Positions 10,913-23,610 of a stretch of DNA of 64,000 nt are shown piece after piece. Position 1 is the stretch's first letter, and each line of letters begins with the position of its first letter. A program made the position numbers and the translations under genes. Origin of the DNA: Anseranas semipalmata. Its lineage: Eukaryota > Chordata > Aves > Anseriformes > Anseranatidae. The notes under the pieces were generated by a model that saw only the letters and a program-made list of their open reading frames with translations, was not told the DNA's origin and did not search any database. The stretch is taken from the NCBI GenBank assembly GCA_013399115.1, contig VXAA01000979.1, forward strand, positions 1 to 64,000, read 5' to 3'.

Positions 10913-13909
10913 CCAAAGTCACTGCAAGACCCCGGCAGGAATGCAGGCAGGAGGGCTGGGATGCTTGAGGGGCAGCTCAGTTGCCTTACAACATCCGTGC
11001 ATTTTGAAACGTGCATGCCTGCTTCAAAGACAACCCTTTAAGATTTTCTAGTACTGGCACAGGGATGCTCCAGCTGACCTAATTTTACTGATCTTTCTCA
11101 TCTCTGACCTCCGCGGTTCATTGACTACAGGGATTGCTGCATTTCTCATCAGCGGTTAGAAAGTATTTTTATGCTTCTGTTCACTCGACACACAACATGC
11201 AGCAAAATATTCCAGGAAGGAATCCTGCTGCACGGCTCAGGGCTGCAGTCCACAGAGAAGCTGGCTCCTGCCACAAACAGCCCTTTTCCATCAGAAAGGC
11301 ACAGCCAAGGAAAAGCAGAGGCTTTCCGTTGCGCCTGGGATGCAGGGCTGTGTGCTGGGTCCAGCGTGTCTGCATGCATCTGCCATCGTGGTCCCCTGGC
11401 TCTCACATCTGCTGAGCTGCCGAAAGGACTCCCCCAAAGACAGCGCATAGGGTTAAAATGAGAAGAGTCTATATTCCCTTTCAGACTGATTTGCTTTCAT
11501 GGAATTATTAATTTCCAAGCAGTTACTCCTGATTTACTGAGTGAGACTGGAATGAGACCTTATGGTATTTACATAGAAAATCATCCCTATGCTGACATCT
11601 TGTTTTTTTTAGGTAAGCTCCTCAAACTCAGGATTTCTTTAGTCAGGCTGCTTCTCCAAGCACATGTCCATGATCTGCTATTTCTTCTCCTGCTGCACTT
11701 CAGGACATGGAGCTGCCTCCCATGGGTTGGTGGCGGGGCTCTTACATATGTGTGTGAGAGCTGAGGTGCTGGGGGTGCCTTTCAGCCATCCCACCCTTGC
11801 TATCTGTCCTGGCGAGGCTTCCCAGGCTCCTCCACACCAGCTCGGGTGAGGTTTGCAGCTGCAGAGGGAGGGGGCAGCAGTCCCACGCAAGCCATGACAT
11901 CCCCTCTGGACTCGGGAGAAGGAGGCGCAGCACCGGGACCCGCTATCTCTCTGCGAGGGAGCAAACGCCCCAGTGCTGGCGAGATAAGAAACTGGGCTGA
12001 GGTTAGCACTAACCTCACTTTCCCAGCAGATAGCGGGCGGGGGAGATTGCATCCCTTCACCGAGAAGCACTATTCCCAGCCGGTCTAAATCTGCGCTCTC
12101 CTTTCCAGACTGAGCCTGAACTCTGATGCTTCTCATCTGCTTATTTTTGAGTTGGCTTTGATGTCCCATGGCCACCCGTGGCTGTAGCCCAGCTGGGGAC
12201 CCTCACCCTGCCGGGTGCTGCTGTTGCACCAGGCATCGCAACACGGAGCCCGCAAGGGGCTGGCCAACAGCAACACCTCACGTGTGCTGAAGGTGCCCTG
12301 CAGGATATTTTCCGTTGTTCACACACCATCGTGCTTCCCTTGACTCATTTCCTCTTCATACCGACTTGCTGTTTCTTAAGAAATAAAAAAAAAAAAGGCA
12401 ACTACAAACTATGCCTGGGATTTCACAAATACCATCTTCGAGGCTTTTGGTGAAGATCAAGTGTAGTATAACATTAAATATTTAGTATGCCCTCTCAAAA
12501 GGGATTTGATCTTTACATATGAGAAAGGGAAGAGACTTAAAGATTAAATAGATCTTTTTAACATCCAGCTTTGGTGACTCAAAAAGACAATGCCAACAGC
12601 CGCAACTAAAGAACTGGCATGCAGGGGATGAGGCAGAGCACGGGTCGGGCAGGGGGAAAGCTGGGCCGTGTGGAGGATGTCAGTGGAGGAGACAAGGAGA
12701 TGCCTGGGAGGAGGTGACACGAGGCTCAATAAACATGGACAGACAAGAGTAGAGGGGCAGGAAAAATGTGAGAGTGGACGTGAGGAAGGGGTGTGTAGCA
12801 CTCAGACCTGGTGGCTTGGTGTGCTCCCCGCTGGCCCCTGAGTGAACGACCCATCATATCACACTCCTGTAGTGTCTGAGTGTCTACGATGAAGCCCCAG
12901 CGTCTTCCCAAAGGACCCTGAGCAGCCCCTCCTGTTAGACACTGGAAGAAAACCAACACTCCTGCTCCAGAGAGTTTATTCAAATAGAAGACATTATGCC
13001 ATGGATATGTATGCTTATACACACACAAGTTGAAAAAGAGGATTTGCGAAATGTCTCCCCTTTTTAATCCCCCCAAAAATATTTCAAAACGTGGAAGAAA
13101 GGAAAATCACAACAAAATCCTTCACACACAGAGTGTTAAAATGAAGGGTTAAAGCGGAAGGATGTCCCTGCTGCCACAAACCCATCTCTTTCTCTGCTTT
13201 TAAGCCAGAAAACCGTGACATGAAGACAGCTGATGTGAGAGCCGGCAGTTTGGTTCTTTAAACCTCCCTGGGAGGGCTTCACTAACGCGATGTGGCAGCT
13301 GCACGTGCTACGACGCAGGACCCCTGCCCTCTCGGCGAGCAGCTCGACAGGCAAGGGCAGTGGTGGGAAGCGTGGACTCCTTCGCTGCCCTGGTGCAAGC
13401 ACCTTTTTCACTTCAATCCTTTCTAAGCTGTGCACCTATATTGTTCAGCCTGGGAAAAATGCTTGGCTGACCTTCTGGGAAGCTGATTTCAGCCTTTTTC
13501 CCAGTCCAGCTCTGTGCCATTCCTTCATACGAGTAAGCAGTAACTACCTACATGGGAAAAAGAAGATGGTGGCCCAGTCCAGAAGATATGCACTCCCCAG
13601 CATTTCCACAACATCCCAGGTTCAATTGTATCCCGTTTTGTTCCGTCGAGCAAAACTCTGAATGATTTCAGCCACTTCCCTTTGAAAATAATTGTTTTCC
13701 TGATGCAGCCTTGAACATCCAAGCAAAGAAATATTTCTTTCTTGCTGCCAGCCCTGTTGAAGGAGTAGCAGGGACTGAAAACTGAGACTTGGTGAGCTCG
13801 GCATGACTAATGCCTATCAGATCTCCTTCCCATCACTGTAATGCAACAACTTGCAACCCTGAAAAAAATGCACTAAAGCTGGTGAAACCTGTCCACAGTT
13901 TGCCATTTA
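10913..13909. other. Unique sequence, no gene recognised
   Basis: Mostly unique. The stretch 11830-12070 is moderately GC- and CpG-rich and yields overlapping frames on both strands. An A12 run lies near 12387. No exon could be supported. Confidence 0.5.
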
Positions 13910-14335
13910 GATTCACAGAATACAGAGTTGGAAGAGGCTGTTATAAACATTTACTCTGACTTCACATGCAGTTTGGGCCAGAGCTTCCCTGAATTAGTTT
14001 GCCTTTGAAATGGAGTATTTCTGTTTAAAAATGCATTATAGGAAAATTTCTGTGTTTTGAAAATCCACCCCAGCCTATGCTAAACCGTTCTCGTGTTTAG
14101 TTAACATTGCTCCTAAAACATCTTCCTTTTGATCTAAAATCCCTCTGCCTCAACATCCACTCCAGATTTGGCTGCATTTGTGCTCCAGTCTGACAAGCTC
14201 CCTGGTCACGTCTTTATTCTCTTTATCATCGCTTATGGTGGGATTCACGTGGCCTTCCTTCAGATATCCACAGTGTGGACATCTCCAGCAGAGCAGGTCA
14301 CCACAGGCTCTCTTTATACTCAGCTGAGGAATCAG
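13910..14335 (-). mobile_element. Ancient CR1 3'-UTR fragment
   Basis: Starts with ATTCACAGAAT followed by AGAGTTGGAAG, then runs through a series of landmarks in the order seen in old amniote CR1 3' ends read on the reverse strand. These are CTCTGACTTCACATG, GGGCCAGAGCTTCCCTGAAT, GAAAATCCACC, GTTTAGTTAACATTGCTC, CTGCCTCAACATCCACTCC and CAGGTCACC. It is heavily diverged and carries no coding capacity. Family membership is by recalled consensus, and the right boundary is approximate. Confidence 0.58.
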
Positions 14336-17296
14336 GTGCTTTGAGGGTACAATTTTTGTAACCTGGTTTAGATCTCTGCTTCAGCAGGAGAATTGCACCC
14401 CCAAAGTACTTATTCCTTCGCTTTGACTTTAAAGGGAGTCTAAATATATCTACATTTAGTCAGATGAGACCCACCCAAGCAGTCAGTGATCCCAGCCCTT
14501 TTCACTCATCTGTGACAAACTACAAAAACACACCAAGATCCTCAAAAACTCCTTTACCAAGCAGAGTCATATCTCCTTCCAGCTACACCCATCATCCTTC
14601 CTCAGACCTTTACAGCTTCCCAAACCCTTCCCTTGTTTTTCCTGCAAATTTATAGAAAGCCCTGGCAACAATACCTTGCCCTTTCCAGCTACAGATTAGG
14701 GTTACCTAAATGTAAAAAAAAAGATCAGGACACAGCTAATTCTTTCAAGGGTTATTTTTACTGCCTTGTCTGTGTCTGTGGAGAGCTCCAGGCTCCATTC
14801 AGCAGCTCCACGTTGGCCAAAACGCCACAACCTGGAGAAGCATGACCTGCTCCCAGGGCTTGCCCCCCTTGCCAGGTAACATCGCTGCTTGGCTGCCCCA
14901 ACCACCTTGTCCAACACACGGTGACAGGCTGCAGAAATGAAATGGAAAGGAAGACCTTGTTGACTCAAGGCCAGAACTGGGTTTCCTCAGCTCTCAGAGA
15001 ACAGCCAGTGAAGGAAAAGCTCCTGGGCTTGGCGGGGAGAGCCCCAGGCAGAGATGAACTGGTGACAGAGGGCTTCTGCAGGAAGACGCTGCCTTCCTGC
15101 CTGCAGAGCTCTGCACATCTGGCTTCCTCCACTCCCCATGGCAGATGTGGGTGTCTGCAGCTGCAGGGACACGAACACTGCTCCCTGCAGCTAGGGACAG
15201 CTATATGAATGGCTGGCTGTGCTGGTGCCTCCTTCCCTCCCTGCTTCCCCCGGACCCCCAGCCACTTCCCTTCTCCATTCTGTTCCAGGTTTTCCTTTAG
15301 GAGAGGCTTTTTCCTGGATCCGCTTTGTGTATGCTTTCAGCTCATCAGAAAACTGTTCCCTCCCAGGCTTTTCTCTAGAGCACGGTGCTTCAGAGTGAGC
15401 AGCACAGATCCGAGTCAGAGACAGCTGCCTTCGAGTCCTGGAAAGCCAGCCCTGATCCCCCCGTCCTGTCCCCACCAGCCCTGTTCCCCCACATCCTGTC
15501 ACCTCCAGCCCTGTCCTCTCCATCCCTGTACCCTCCAGCCCTAGCCTCCACCACTGCCATTCCCCCTTGATGTTCAGAAAACCTGCCTCTGAAATCTGTT
15601 TGGTATTCCAATTTAAATACATAAAATTTGAAGTACAGCCACAGGGTTTCAGCTGAGCTTATTTTAGCTCCCTGGGTTGGTGGTGGGACAATCCCTGGTG
15701 AGAGGTAGGGATGAACATTTGGGGACCAAAGTCTGTTTGCAAATCTGTATTGCTTCAAAAGTAGTGGTGGAGTATATATATATTAACATAACAGAAAGTT
15801 ATTGTCGTGTTATATTTTTTTCTTCCTTGCCTGGTTTTGACAGACACCTGTACTTCAGTTGAACTTTTCCCCTTTAGTTTTGCTACCTGTATCATCCCTT
15901 ACTGGCTTTCCCTCGGCTTTGTCTTAGCTTTTGTAGTAAATTCCCGGAGGAAGAAAACAAAACATAATTGCCTGCAATTATTTGTTGTTATTTTTTTCTA
16001 CATATTCTTTACCACTGATCCCTGCAAAAGTGGGTTGTTTTGTTTTAAAAACATCTCTATTGAGCTAAAGCTAGAAGGATATCAAACAACCTGATGGGTA
16101 AAACGCTTGAAGGTACTGAATGTTTCCAAACCTGTGATGCTCCTCCCCTTGCTAAGGAAAGACCCACCAGCACAACAAAGCAGTTGAACTCAGGTCTGGG
16201 GAAATGCATTCCTATGGTTGTCTTCTCATAATACAGATCTCCTAGGTTTGAACCTTTAGTCCTCCAATCATTTCCTGGTGTGTGTAATTACAGCTGATTC
16301 TGAAATATAAAGCTATCCATAAGAAGGATAATTTCTGCTAAGTAAATTGCATTGTTATGTCAATTATGCACGTTTTTCTCAAAGTTAGCTGTTAAGGCTT
16401 GATGTATGTTTGTATAGACGTCACACCTCCTCGAATAACTGGGGAGAGAACTGGTAGTGAAGCTGTTACTACCGGACAACCCATTTAAAAAATCCATCTT
16501 TGTCCTGCTACATAGAGCAGAGCACGAACATGGTCACTGCAGGCACCGTGTCAGCGTGACAAGGCAGATGGCTTTGGTGGGGGCTGTAGAGAGTGGTATG
16601 GACAGCACAAGGTGGGTCAGCGAACCGAGAGCAAACCTCGCGCACCAGTGGTGATGCTCCTTTGCAAGAAGTGTCTCTGCCTGTTTCCAAAGCAGAGTCC
16701 ACAAAGGTGAAGGAACCTCTAATTTTTCTGGTGAATTGCATGTATTGAAGGGCCACTCAAGTCCACCCCAAGTGTTAACAACATGTTCTTGTCAGATAAC
16801 CCAAGCTAATATCATGCAGCAGCCTTCGGCTGAATCCAAACCGAGAGCACTGCCAGGCGGGTTATATTATTTCTGTTTGTGATCATCCTTATGAGTCCTT
16901 CATGAAATAAGACGACTGTATATAAAGTAGCCTATATGTGACAGTCACACTGATTTGTGAGAAGGGGTTTTCATGGCCCGCTAAGTGGATTATCCAGAAA
17001 TCCCATCAGCAGGGAGAGTGCGAGAGCACATCATTACTTTGTCCCTGCCATCGGTGCGATGGGTAGAGCTTATTAGGTACTGACCCTTGATCAGTGCTTG
17101 TGGCTGTTCCCTGCACACCAGCCCCTATCTTCCTCTCTCCAGGGACCAACAGGGGCACATTCCCATGAGACCCCATGCCCGATGTGACCAGATAGGGGTG
17201 GTGGTCCCCAGCTCACAGGCAGCAGGCAAAGCAAGTCAGTGTCTTTGAATTAATGCTCTTAAGATCTGAGCTGTTCTCTAATCAATTGCCTATTTA
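14336..17296. other. Unique sequence with one minisatellite
   Basis: No gene recognised. Contains the 30-bp minisatellite at 15446-15563. AT-rich from about 15590 to 16500. No interspersed repeat identified. Confidence 0.5.
15446..15563. repeat. Minisatellite, about 30-bp unit, nearly 4 copies
   Basis: Units begin CCAGCCCTG at about 15446, 15475, 15505 and 15535, and contain C-rich spacers with a CATCCTGTC- or CATCCCTGT-type centre. The period is 29-30 bp, so both strands read as an imperfect 10-residue repeat (Gly/Thr-rich on the minus strand). That explains the open frames here without a gene. Confidence 0.85.
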
Positions 17297-17490
17297 ATAA
17301 TGATAATAATGAATACCGAACTCTTATCTGTTCTTCTCATTAGTATAGCCAGAAGGCAATATGGAGAAGGAGATTATTTCAATATTACATAAAGTGAAGG
17401 TGAAGCAGAGATGGGTGGATTGCGTTCCCCAAGGTCACATGTCAGTTTACTGGCAGATCTGGGAATAAAACCTCAGTTTTCCATGCCTTG
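17297..17490 (-). repeat. MIR/CORE-SINE-like element
   Basis: Begins with an AATAATGATAATAATGAA tail-like segment. Further on comes GCAGAGATGGGTGGATTGC, CCCCAAGGTCACATGTCAG, then TGGCAGATCTGGGAATAAAA and CCTCAGTTTTCC. This is the reverse complement of the MIR arrangement: 3' tail, core, then the RNA-polymerase-III-derived 5' part with 'cca-ggtcac' and 'agctgggaat-gaaccc'. It is the best-preserved MIR-like copy in the window. Confidence 0.6.
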
Positions 17491-20400
17491 GTCCAAGGCT
17501 GGAAATGCCACGTCCCCTGGTGGGGTTTCCTGAGTGTCCATGACAGCTTCACAGCCTTTCCCCTTTGCAGCACTTCCAGAAACTGGAGAAAACCACTCCT
17601 GGGCCAGAGTTCACACACTTCAGTTCAAGGTTCCATTGAAATTCACCTCCTGGAAAAGGATTTTCTCCAGGGGAGCTACCGAACTCTCTCTTGAGGCAGC
17701 ATACAGAGCCAGCCCAGCCCTCAGGACAGTTCAAAGGCCCTCCAAGAAACACAGTTCCTAGTTTGAGGTGAACTTTACTTCTTTCTCTCTCTTTCTGTGT
17801 GTGTGCTCTGTATTGCTTTCCAAACACAAACCACCACATACATTTTTTATCCCATGGCCCCTTGTGTTGAGGTAGCACTGATTTGTTTCTCCCTGCTTTT
17901 TCTTTCAGGATCCATTTTCTTTTTGTAGCCCCGTTGTTCTGTCCCTGGCTCTTTTACCTGAATTCCTTAGGTGTCCTCAGGTTCGTGTGTTGCAGCACCT
18001 CTCTGGTCAGTGCTTTTATTCATCCCGAGCCATACACCGAGCGCAGCTGTATGAGAGCTGCTCTGCTCCATCCAGTTGTGCAGTGCAAGAAGAGACACTT
18101 GGCGAAGGCTTGTCTGGCACCTTGTACACCACCCCGGTAGCATTCGATGTCACCCTGCCTGGCGTGGGCGTTATGGCTTTTGTTGAGTTTGTGTAATGAT
18201 GGCAGACCTCTAGGAAGCCTGCTAGCCTGGAGGGATTCAATTAGCTGTAAAGGTATATTTGGATTTCTTCCCAACTGAGATTTCCTGTATTTCTCAGATT
18301 TGATTAGCTGAATTCTTATTTTATAGAGGAAGAAAAAAAGACTTTAAACTCACTCTCCAGTGGAGTAATATTTGCATCCTCTCCATCAATGAGAGAGCTC
18401 CCACATGTCTGTTTGCCAGAACCTAAATTTTTTCAAATTCTCCTTCAGGCAAGGGTATAGTGTCTTGAAATATAACAGGTTTAAGCAATCTTTTTGTAGG
18501 AGGATATTCCTCAATTCCCCTCTCATATCCAACTAAAAAGAAGAGATGAAGAACAGCTTTAAAAAGCTGAGAGAAAGTGGAGTGTTTCTGTATTAGCTAT
18601 TAGCAGGTCAAAGTCTTCTCTTAAGGAAACCCGCCCATTTAAACAGAAAACTGAGAGCACACAGAGTATTTTTCTCCATCTTCCCTGCAGAGAGTGAAGT
18701 GAAATCTAGGAATTAGGGCTAAATTGTTTTCAATTTTTGTAATGGCTTCACGTAAGTAGCTTTTTCTCCTCCTTGTCAGTACACTTGACAGCTGTTAAAA
18801 ACATCCCTTGTCACAACAGGCCCTTCAGTCCTTATCCCAGCAAAACTCCCAGTTCCCAGCTGGCACCACGAAGCCCCGTGCCATGGATGAACCATTGCTC
18901 GGGTTCCTGCAGCCCCTGCTCTCACAAACGGGCTCCAGCCGAGCACCAGCCCCATGGCCAAGCTGCCCAGCCCCACCAGCAGCACCTGGAGCACATCCCT
19001 CACATCCCCGTCTTGCTCTTGTGCTCCAAAAAAGGTTGTTCAAAAGAAAAGACAGGCTATTTCAGACCCTTCCAGTGCCTGAAGGAAAGTCCTGAAATAA
19101 CTCTTCATTCAGCTGTCTTACAGCATTCAGTGCCTCCAACACACCAAACCTTTGGAGAGAGCAGCTCTTAACTGATAGGTTCAAGAAGACATACTGAAAG
19201 TATTAGTGGTGAATAAAGTTGATTTTACTGTCTGACATCTTCTGAATGCTTCACAGATGATCCCTTCAGTCACCTCCTGAAACACATGAGGGGTCTGAAT
19301 AGTCCCCAGCAGTTGCCATGGGACCCCCTGCCGCCCCCTCTCCAAAGGTCCGCATGGGCAACCAGAGGGTGGCCCCCAAACCTTAGGGTTAGACCCCAGG
19401 TTTGTCTGCCTCAAGGGCACAAGCGTTGCCTTCATTTAAATGTAGAGTTGGTGAGGAAAGGATGGGGCCAGGTGCCTGCTCGCTTCCCCTGGGGCAGAAG
19501 CTGGGGCACCTCCAGATGAAGGAGCACAAAGGGCAGGTGCAGTCCTCTGCTGTCCTTCAGCTAATGAGGAGGAGCAGGAGATGCTGCAGCCCTGGACACA
19601 TCCCACCAGTCCTCCTTCCAGACCACCTCTCCAGGGAGCCAGATGAACAGCTTGGCTGGACAGAGTTTTTCTGTTTCTAAAAGCCCTACCAACAGCACGC
19701 ATGTGTGGTGTGGCAATTACACCAACAGCAAAACGAAAACATTGCCTTCCCTTCAGCTTGTTTTCTGCACCATTTTTCCCTAGTATCCCTCCTCTGTTAT
19801 TTTGTTCTTTTCCCTTACTGCAGTCATTTAAACAATTTCCAGGCTTGCATTGAAGTGAAGTCATTTTAAGATGGCTTCCTCCTGTTTAAATTAGGAGGAG
19901 AAAGAAAAAGAAAAGAAAACCTTTCTTGCTCTGCTGTCAGACCTCCAGTATGAGCAAGTAAAAGCTATGTTCAGTGGCGATACGTCCCTCACCCTTACGG
20001 CATGGGTACCTTGCCTATAAAAGTTCAGTCATGCTGCGAATCTTAGGTACGGATTTGCAAGGCGATATGGTAAATCTAACAGCTAGGCCAAAGGTACCTA
20101 CCCATTCCTCCTTTTGCAAAATTACTGTGGTGGTTATAAGCTTTCAAATACGATATTTTCAAATACAGTATTATAGTTGTATTTTTCAATATTTTTGAAA
20201 TATATAGGTAGTTTAGAAAGCCGGCATTGGTAACAGGAGATATATTTTGCAAAACTATTACTTCCTGTTAAAAATCAATAAATAAAGTAATCAAGCAAAT
20301 GCATTAGTAGTCCAAACCCAGAGCCTGGGCAGTAGCTGAGCTCAGGAGGTGCGTGAGGACATCTTACAGCCCTGGGAGCCAGTGGGGTGCCACTGCCTGC

Positions 20401-20674
20401 TTAAGGTGTCCATCCGGGAGGGACAGCAGCCTGTCCAAACAGGAACAGCCACACCACAGCCCCAGAAACCACCCCTAAGGGCTCAGAACGAGCAGGAGGG
20501 GATGCCTCCAGGGTCCCCTACACCTTCTCGTTCATCAGCTACAAATGTGACCGGTGGGACAACTGCCAGCTTCTCGCGGGTGCCAGTTTGGGGTATTTTG
20601 CCCCCCCTCCTTCAGCTGATCAGTCTTGCTCTGTCTGTTTCTAAGGTGGCAAGATTTCTTGGGTCCCTTTTCCG

Positions 20675-20690
20675 TTTTTTTTTTTTTTTT
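20675..20690. repeat. Poly-T tract (16 T)
   Basis: A simple homopolymer run following TCCG. No retroposon body was recognised next to it. Confidence 0.9.
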
Positions 20691-22654
20691 CTGTTTAAAT
20701 ATCACAGCTGATTGCCTGCTGTAGGTGATGGGGGAGTTAAAGGATTTAAATCAATAGTGCTCCAAGTGCACAGGAGACAGCAAGGACAGCTTTGTGGCTA
20801 ATGCACTGGGTGGAGGCTCAGGACAGCCCAGCTGAGCTGGAGGTGCAGGCACCGAGTCCCCTGGTGTGGCCCTGGACCAGGCACTGGCTCTGCCCTCATC
20901 AGCTCCCCACCTCTGAGACACGGTCATAAGCATTCATGAGGTGCTCAGAGTTTGGGGTAGTGAGCACCAGTAATGAATAGAGGCTGAAAGGGGACATGGC
21001 ACTTCCCAATTCTGGCTTTCAGGGACTGGCTCCAGCCTTTCCCACCCCAGCTGGTCTCTGGGAGCTCTGGGAGCAGCAGAAGATGCTCGGGGGCCGTGAT
21101 GCTGAAGCTGGATTCAGGCTGCCCAGATGGGAGAGGTGTGGTGGAGGTGCAGCACCCCGATGCATGGGATCAGCTGCCTCCATCCACAGCATCAAGCACT
21201 CCCACAGCAACTAATTAGTGCTGCTGATTAGCACTGTCTTCCCACCACCAGGCATGCTGCAGATCATCAGGCCTCCGTTATCTCCAGGGCAGGAAAAGCC
21301 CTGGCAGCAAACGTGCCTTGCAGCATGCCCTGCAGGTCAGCTAATCCTGCTCCTGCACGACTGGAGCAAGGGCTGGGCTTCACATGAGGGAACCTCGTGC
21401 AAAAAAAGCCTTTGTGCAAGAAAATGATTTAGGGTTTTTTTTCTTCTCTACAGAGAGGTGCTTCTTGTGGGTTGATGAGGCCAGCCTCACCAGAGCTGCT
21501 GAAGCTGAGGGATGCAGCAAAGCCCCCTCACACACCCTGGCTGCCCCCTTCCGCAGCACGGCTGGCAGCTCACAGGACAGATTTGCCATCAGGCCATGCA
21601 GCAGGCACGGTTAAAGAGAGATACCCAGCAGGGAGCACGGTGAGGAGCACAGCACACCGCCGTGCACCATGAGCAGCATGCGGCTCTGAAGCTGAGCACT
21701 GCGTCCATAGTGACATCTGCTTGCAGTGCCTTTGCCACTCTTCTCTGCAGTGATCGCTGGCTGGGCATGCAGAAGCAAATGCTCCAGAGGAAAATAAAAG
21801 GGCAACTTGTTTTAGTCTGGTTGAAACAGGGAAAAGAGGATAGTTACAGAACACATGCTCCTGCATCAATGCTTCCTTTCACAGGTGAGGGCAGGTATTG
21901 AGCTGACTTCTCCATGGGATCCTCAGACGAGTGCAGCATCGCTGTATGTCCCGGGCAGCTTGTGCTTCACCACCCTCCTGTGCCATGCCCACCACCTCCA
22001 CCAGTGAGGGGAGGGCAAGCTGAGTGTGTGAGCTAAAAGAAAACACCAAGCAGCTTTTTAATTTTGGGATTTTGATTCCTTCAGTGTCATATTTTCAAGC
22101 TTTTCTCCCCAAACGAGAGAGCTACTAACATTTTCTTTAAATAAACAGAGGCGTTTCCACATAATCACATTATTCCAGGAACTGGAGCCATACAGAAAAG
22201 CCAGAGCCTGTTAGAAGAGGTGAGAACACAGGGTTCCCCAAGCATCGCAGTGCTGTCACTTGGCATAGGAGGCACATTTTTGCAGGGGGTGGGAGTTATC
22301 CTTCATTTATAGAATTTGCACTTTGATCCGGTTTGCTTCTTGAAAATTTAGCAGCCCCACAGCAGCTTTCTCAGAGCCTCAGGGGACTGCTGGTGGGAGC
22401 AGGGCAGTGCATCACGACAGCACCAGGCTGCAGGAGATGGAGGAGGAAACCTGCAAAAAGAACCGGGTCACTGCAGGGACGGGGGTAAGCCCACCACCAG
22501 ACAAACGGCCTGAATTCTGCTGTGAATGAAATTATTCTGCTGAGAAACTCAGGCCCTTTCCTTGGGGTCTGAGTCAGATGAATCGAGCTCGGGTCAAGAG
22601 TGGTTCTCTGAGTCATCACTCCAAAAATGACCCACAGCGTGTATTAAAGTGAGT

Positions 22655-22715
22655 GATTCAACCACCCGTGTGTCTCTTTCTTTATCATTAAAATGGAGAA
22701 AAAGAAGTATTTCAC
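22655..22715 (+). repeat. Weak MIR-like patch
   Basis: TTCAACCACCCGTGTGTCTC followed by TTTATCATTAAAATGGAGA resembles the MIR core ('...acttaacc-ctctgtgcctcagttt-c-catctgtaaaatgggga'). It is short and diverged, so this is only suggestive. Confidence 0.25.
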
Positions 22716-23564
22716 TCAAAAAGCCTGAAAATAGTGTTTGTGTGGCATAATGGGAAAGCAGTGTTACAATTCACCTTGTATCTGCAAGTGTGCAGGAAAT
22801 GAACATAAACAAAATGTTCTCTAGTTTTTGGTTGCAGAAATCCAGAATTCATTTTATCTTCAGATTGACGCAGATAATGCTGCATTGCCTTTCTAAAGGG
22901 GCACTGAAGAGTAGGCTGGGGCCCTGAGTGCCTAATTCATACAATTTTTTCTCTGTCTTTTTGCTTAGCAGTCAAGTCTAAATGGGAGGAGAAGGAGCGG
23001 GTTCATTCCCAGGCAGCTTGGTTTGCATGGGACTTGGAGGTACCGACCCACTAACATCATCCCCCCAGCAGCTGGTGTGGGTTTGCTGCAGTCGTGTTTA
23101 TGGCACTGCTTGTGCTTGCTAAGGCACAGATTTTTACCATCTTTGTACCCAGACACTGGCTGCAGCTCATTGTGAAGGGGCTGCGTGGATTTGTCTCCAT
23201 GTGACAGCCACATCGACCTGTGCTGCACAATGTGGGCTGGCACCGTGCAGCACAAGGGCTAGGTTGGGCTGGGGATTTTCCAGCTGAAGGGTGGTTTTTG
23301 TTGTTGTGTTTTGTTTTCCCATTTGAAAATGCCGGTTCACCAAAATGGGAATGTTCAGCAGGTGGGTGTTGATTCTGACATATTGCAGCAGCTGGGGGAG
23401 CTAAAAACCATCGGTTTTGCACCAAGAGGCTGTGTTTTCCTCTGAGCAGCCATCCAAGGGCAGCCGGGGCTCCTCCTGGTAAAGCAGCCAGCACCTCTGC
23501 TCCCTCGTGGCAGAGCTTTCCTGATCTTCTGCATATCTCAAGAGTTTTCCCAGAATGGAAGGTG

Positions 23565-23610
23565 GTTTGTTTGTTTTTTTGTTGTTGTTGTTGTTTTGTT
23601 TTTGTTTTTT
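23565..23610. repeat. G/T simple repeat
   Basis: GTTT and GTT units mixed with T-runs across 46 bp. A low-complexity tract. Confidence 0.85.

Noticed and set aside
20016..20023. TATAAAAG as a core promoter TATA box
   Set aside because: An isolated motif in AT-rich DNA with no GC-rich flank, CCAAT box or exon downstream.
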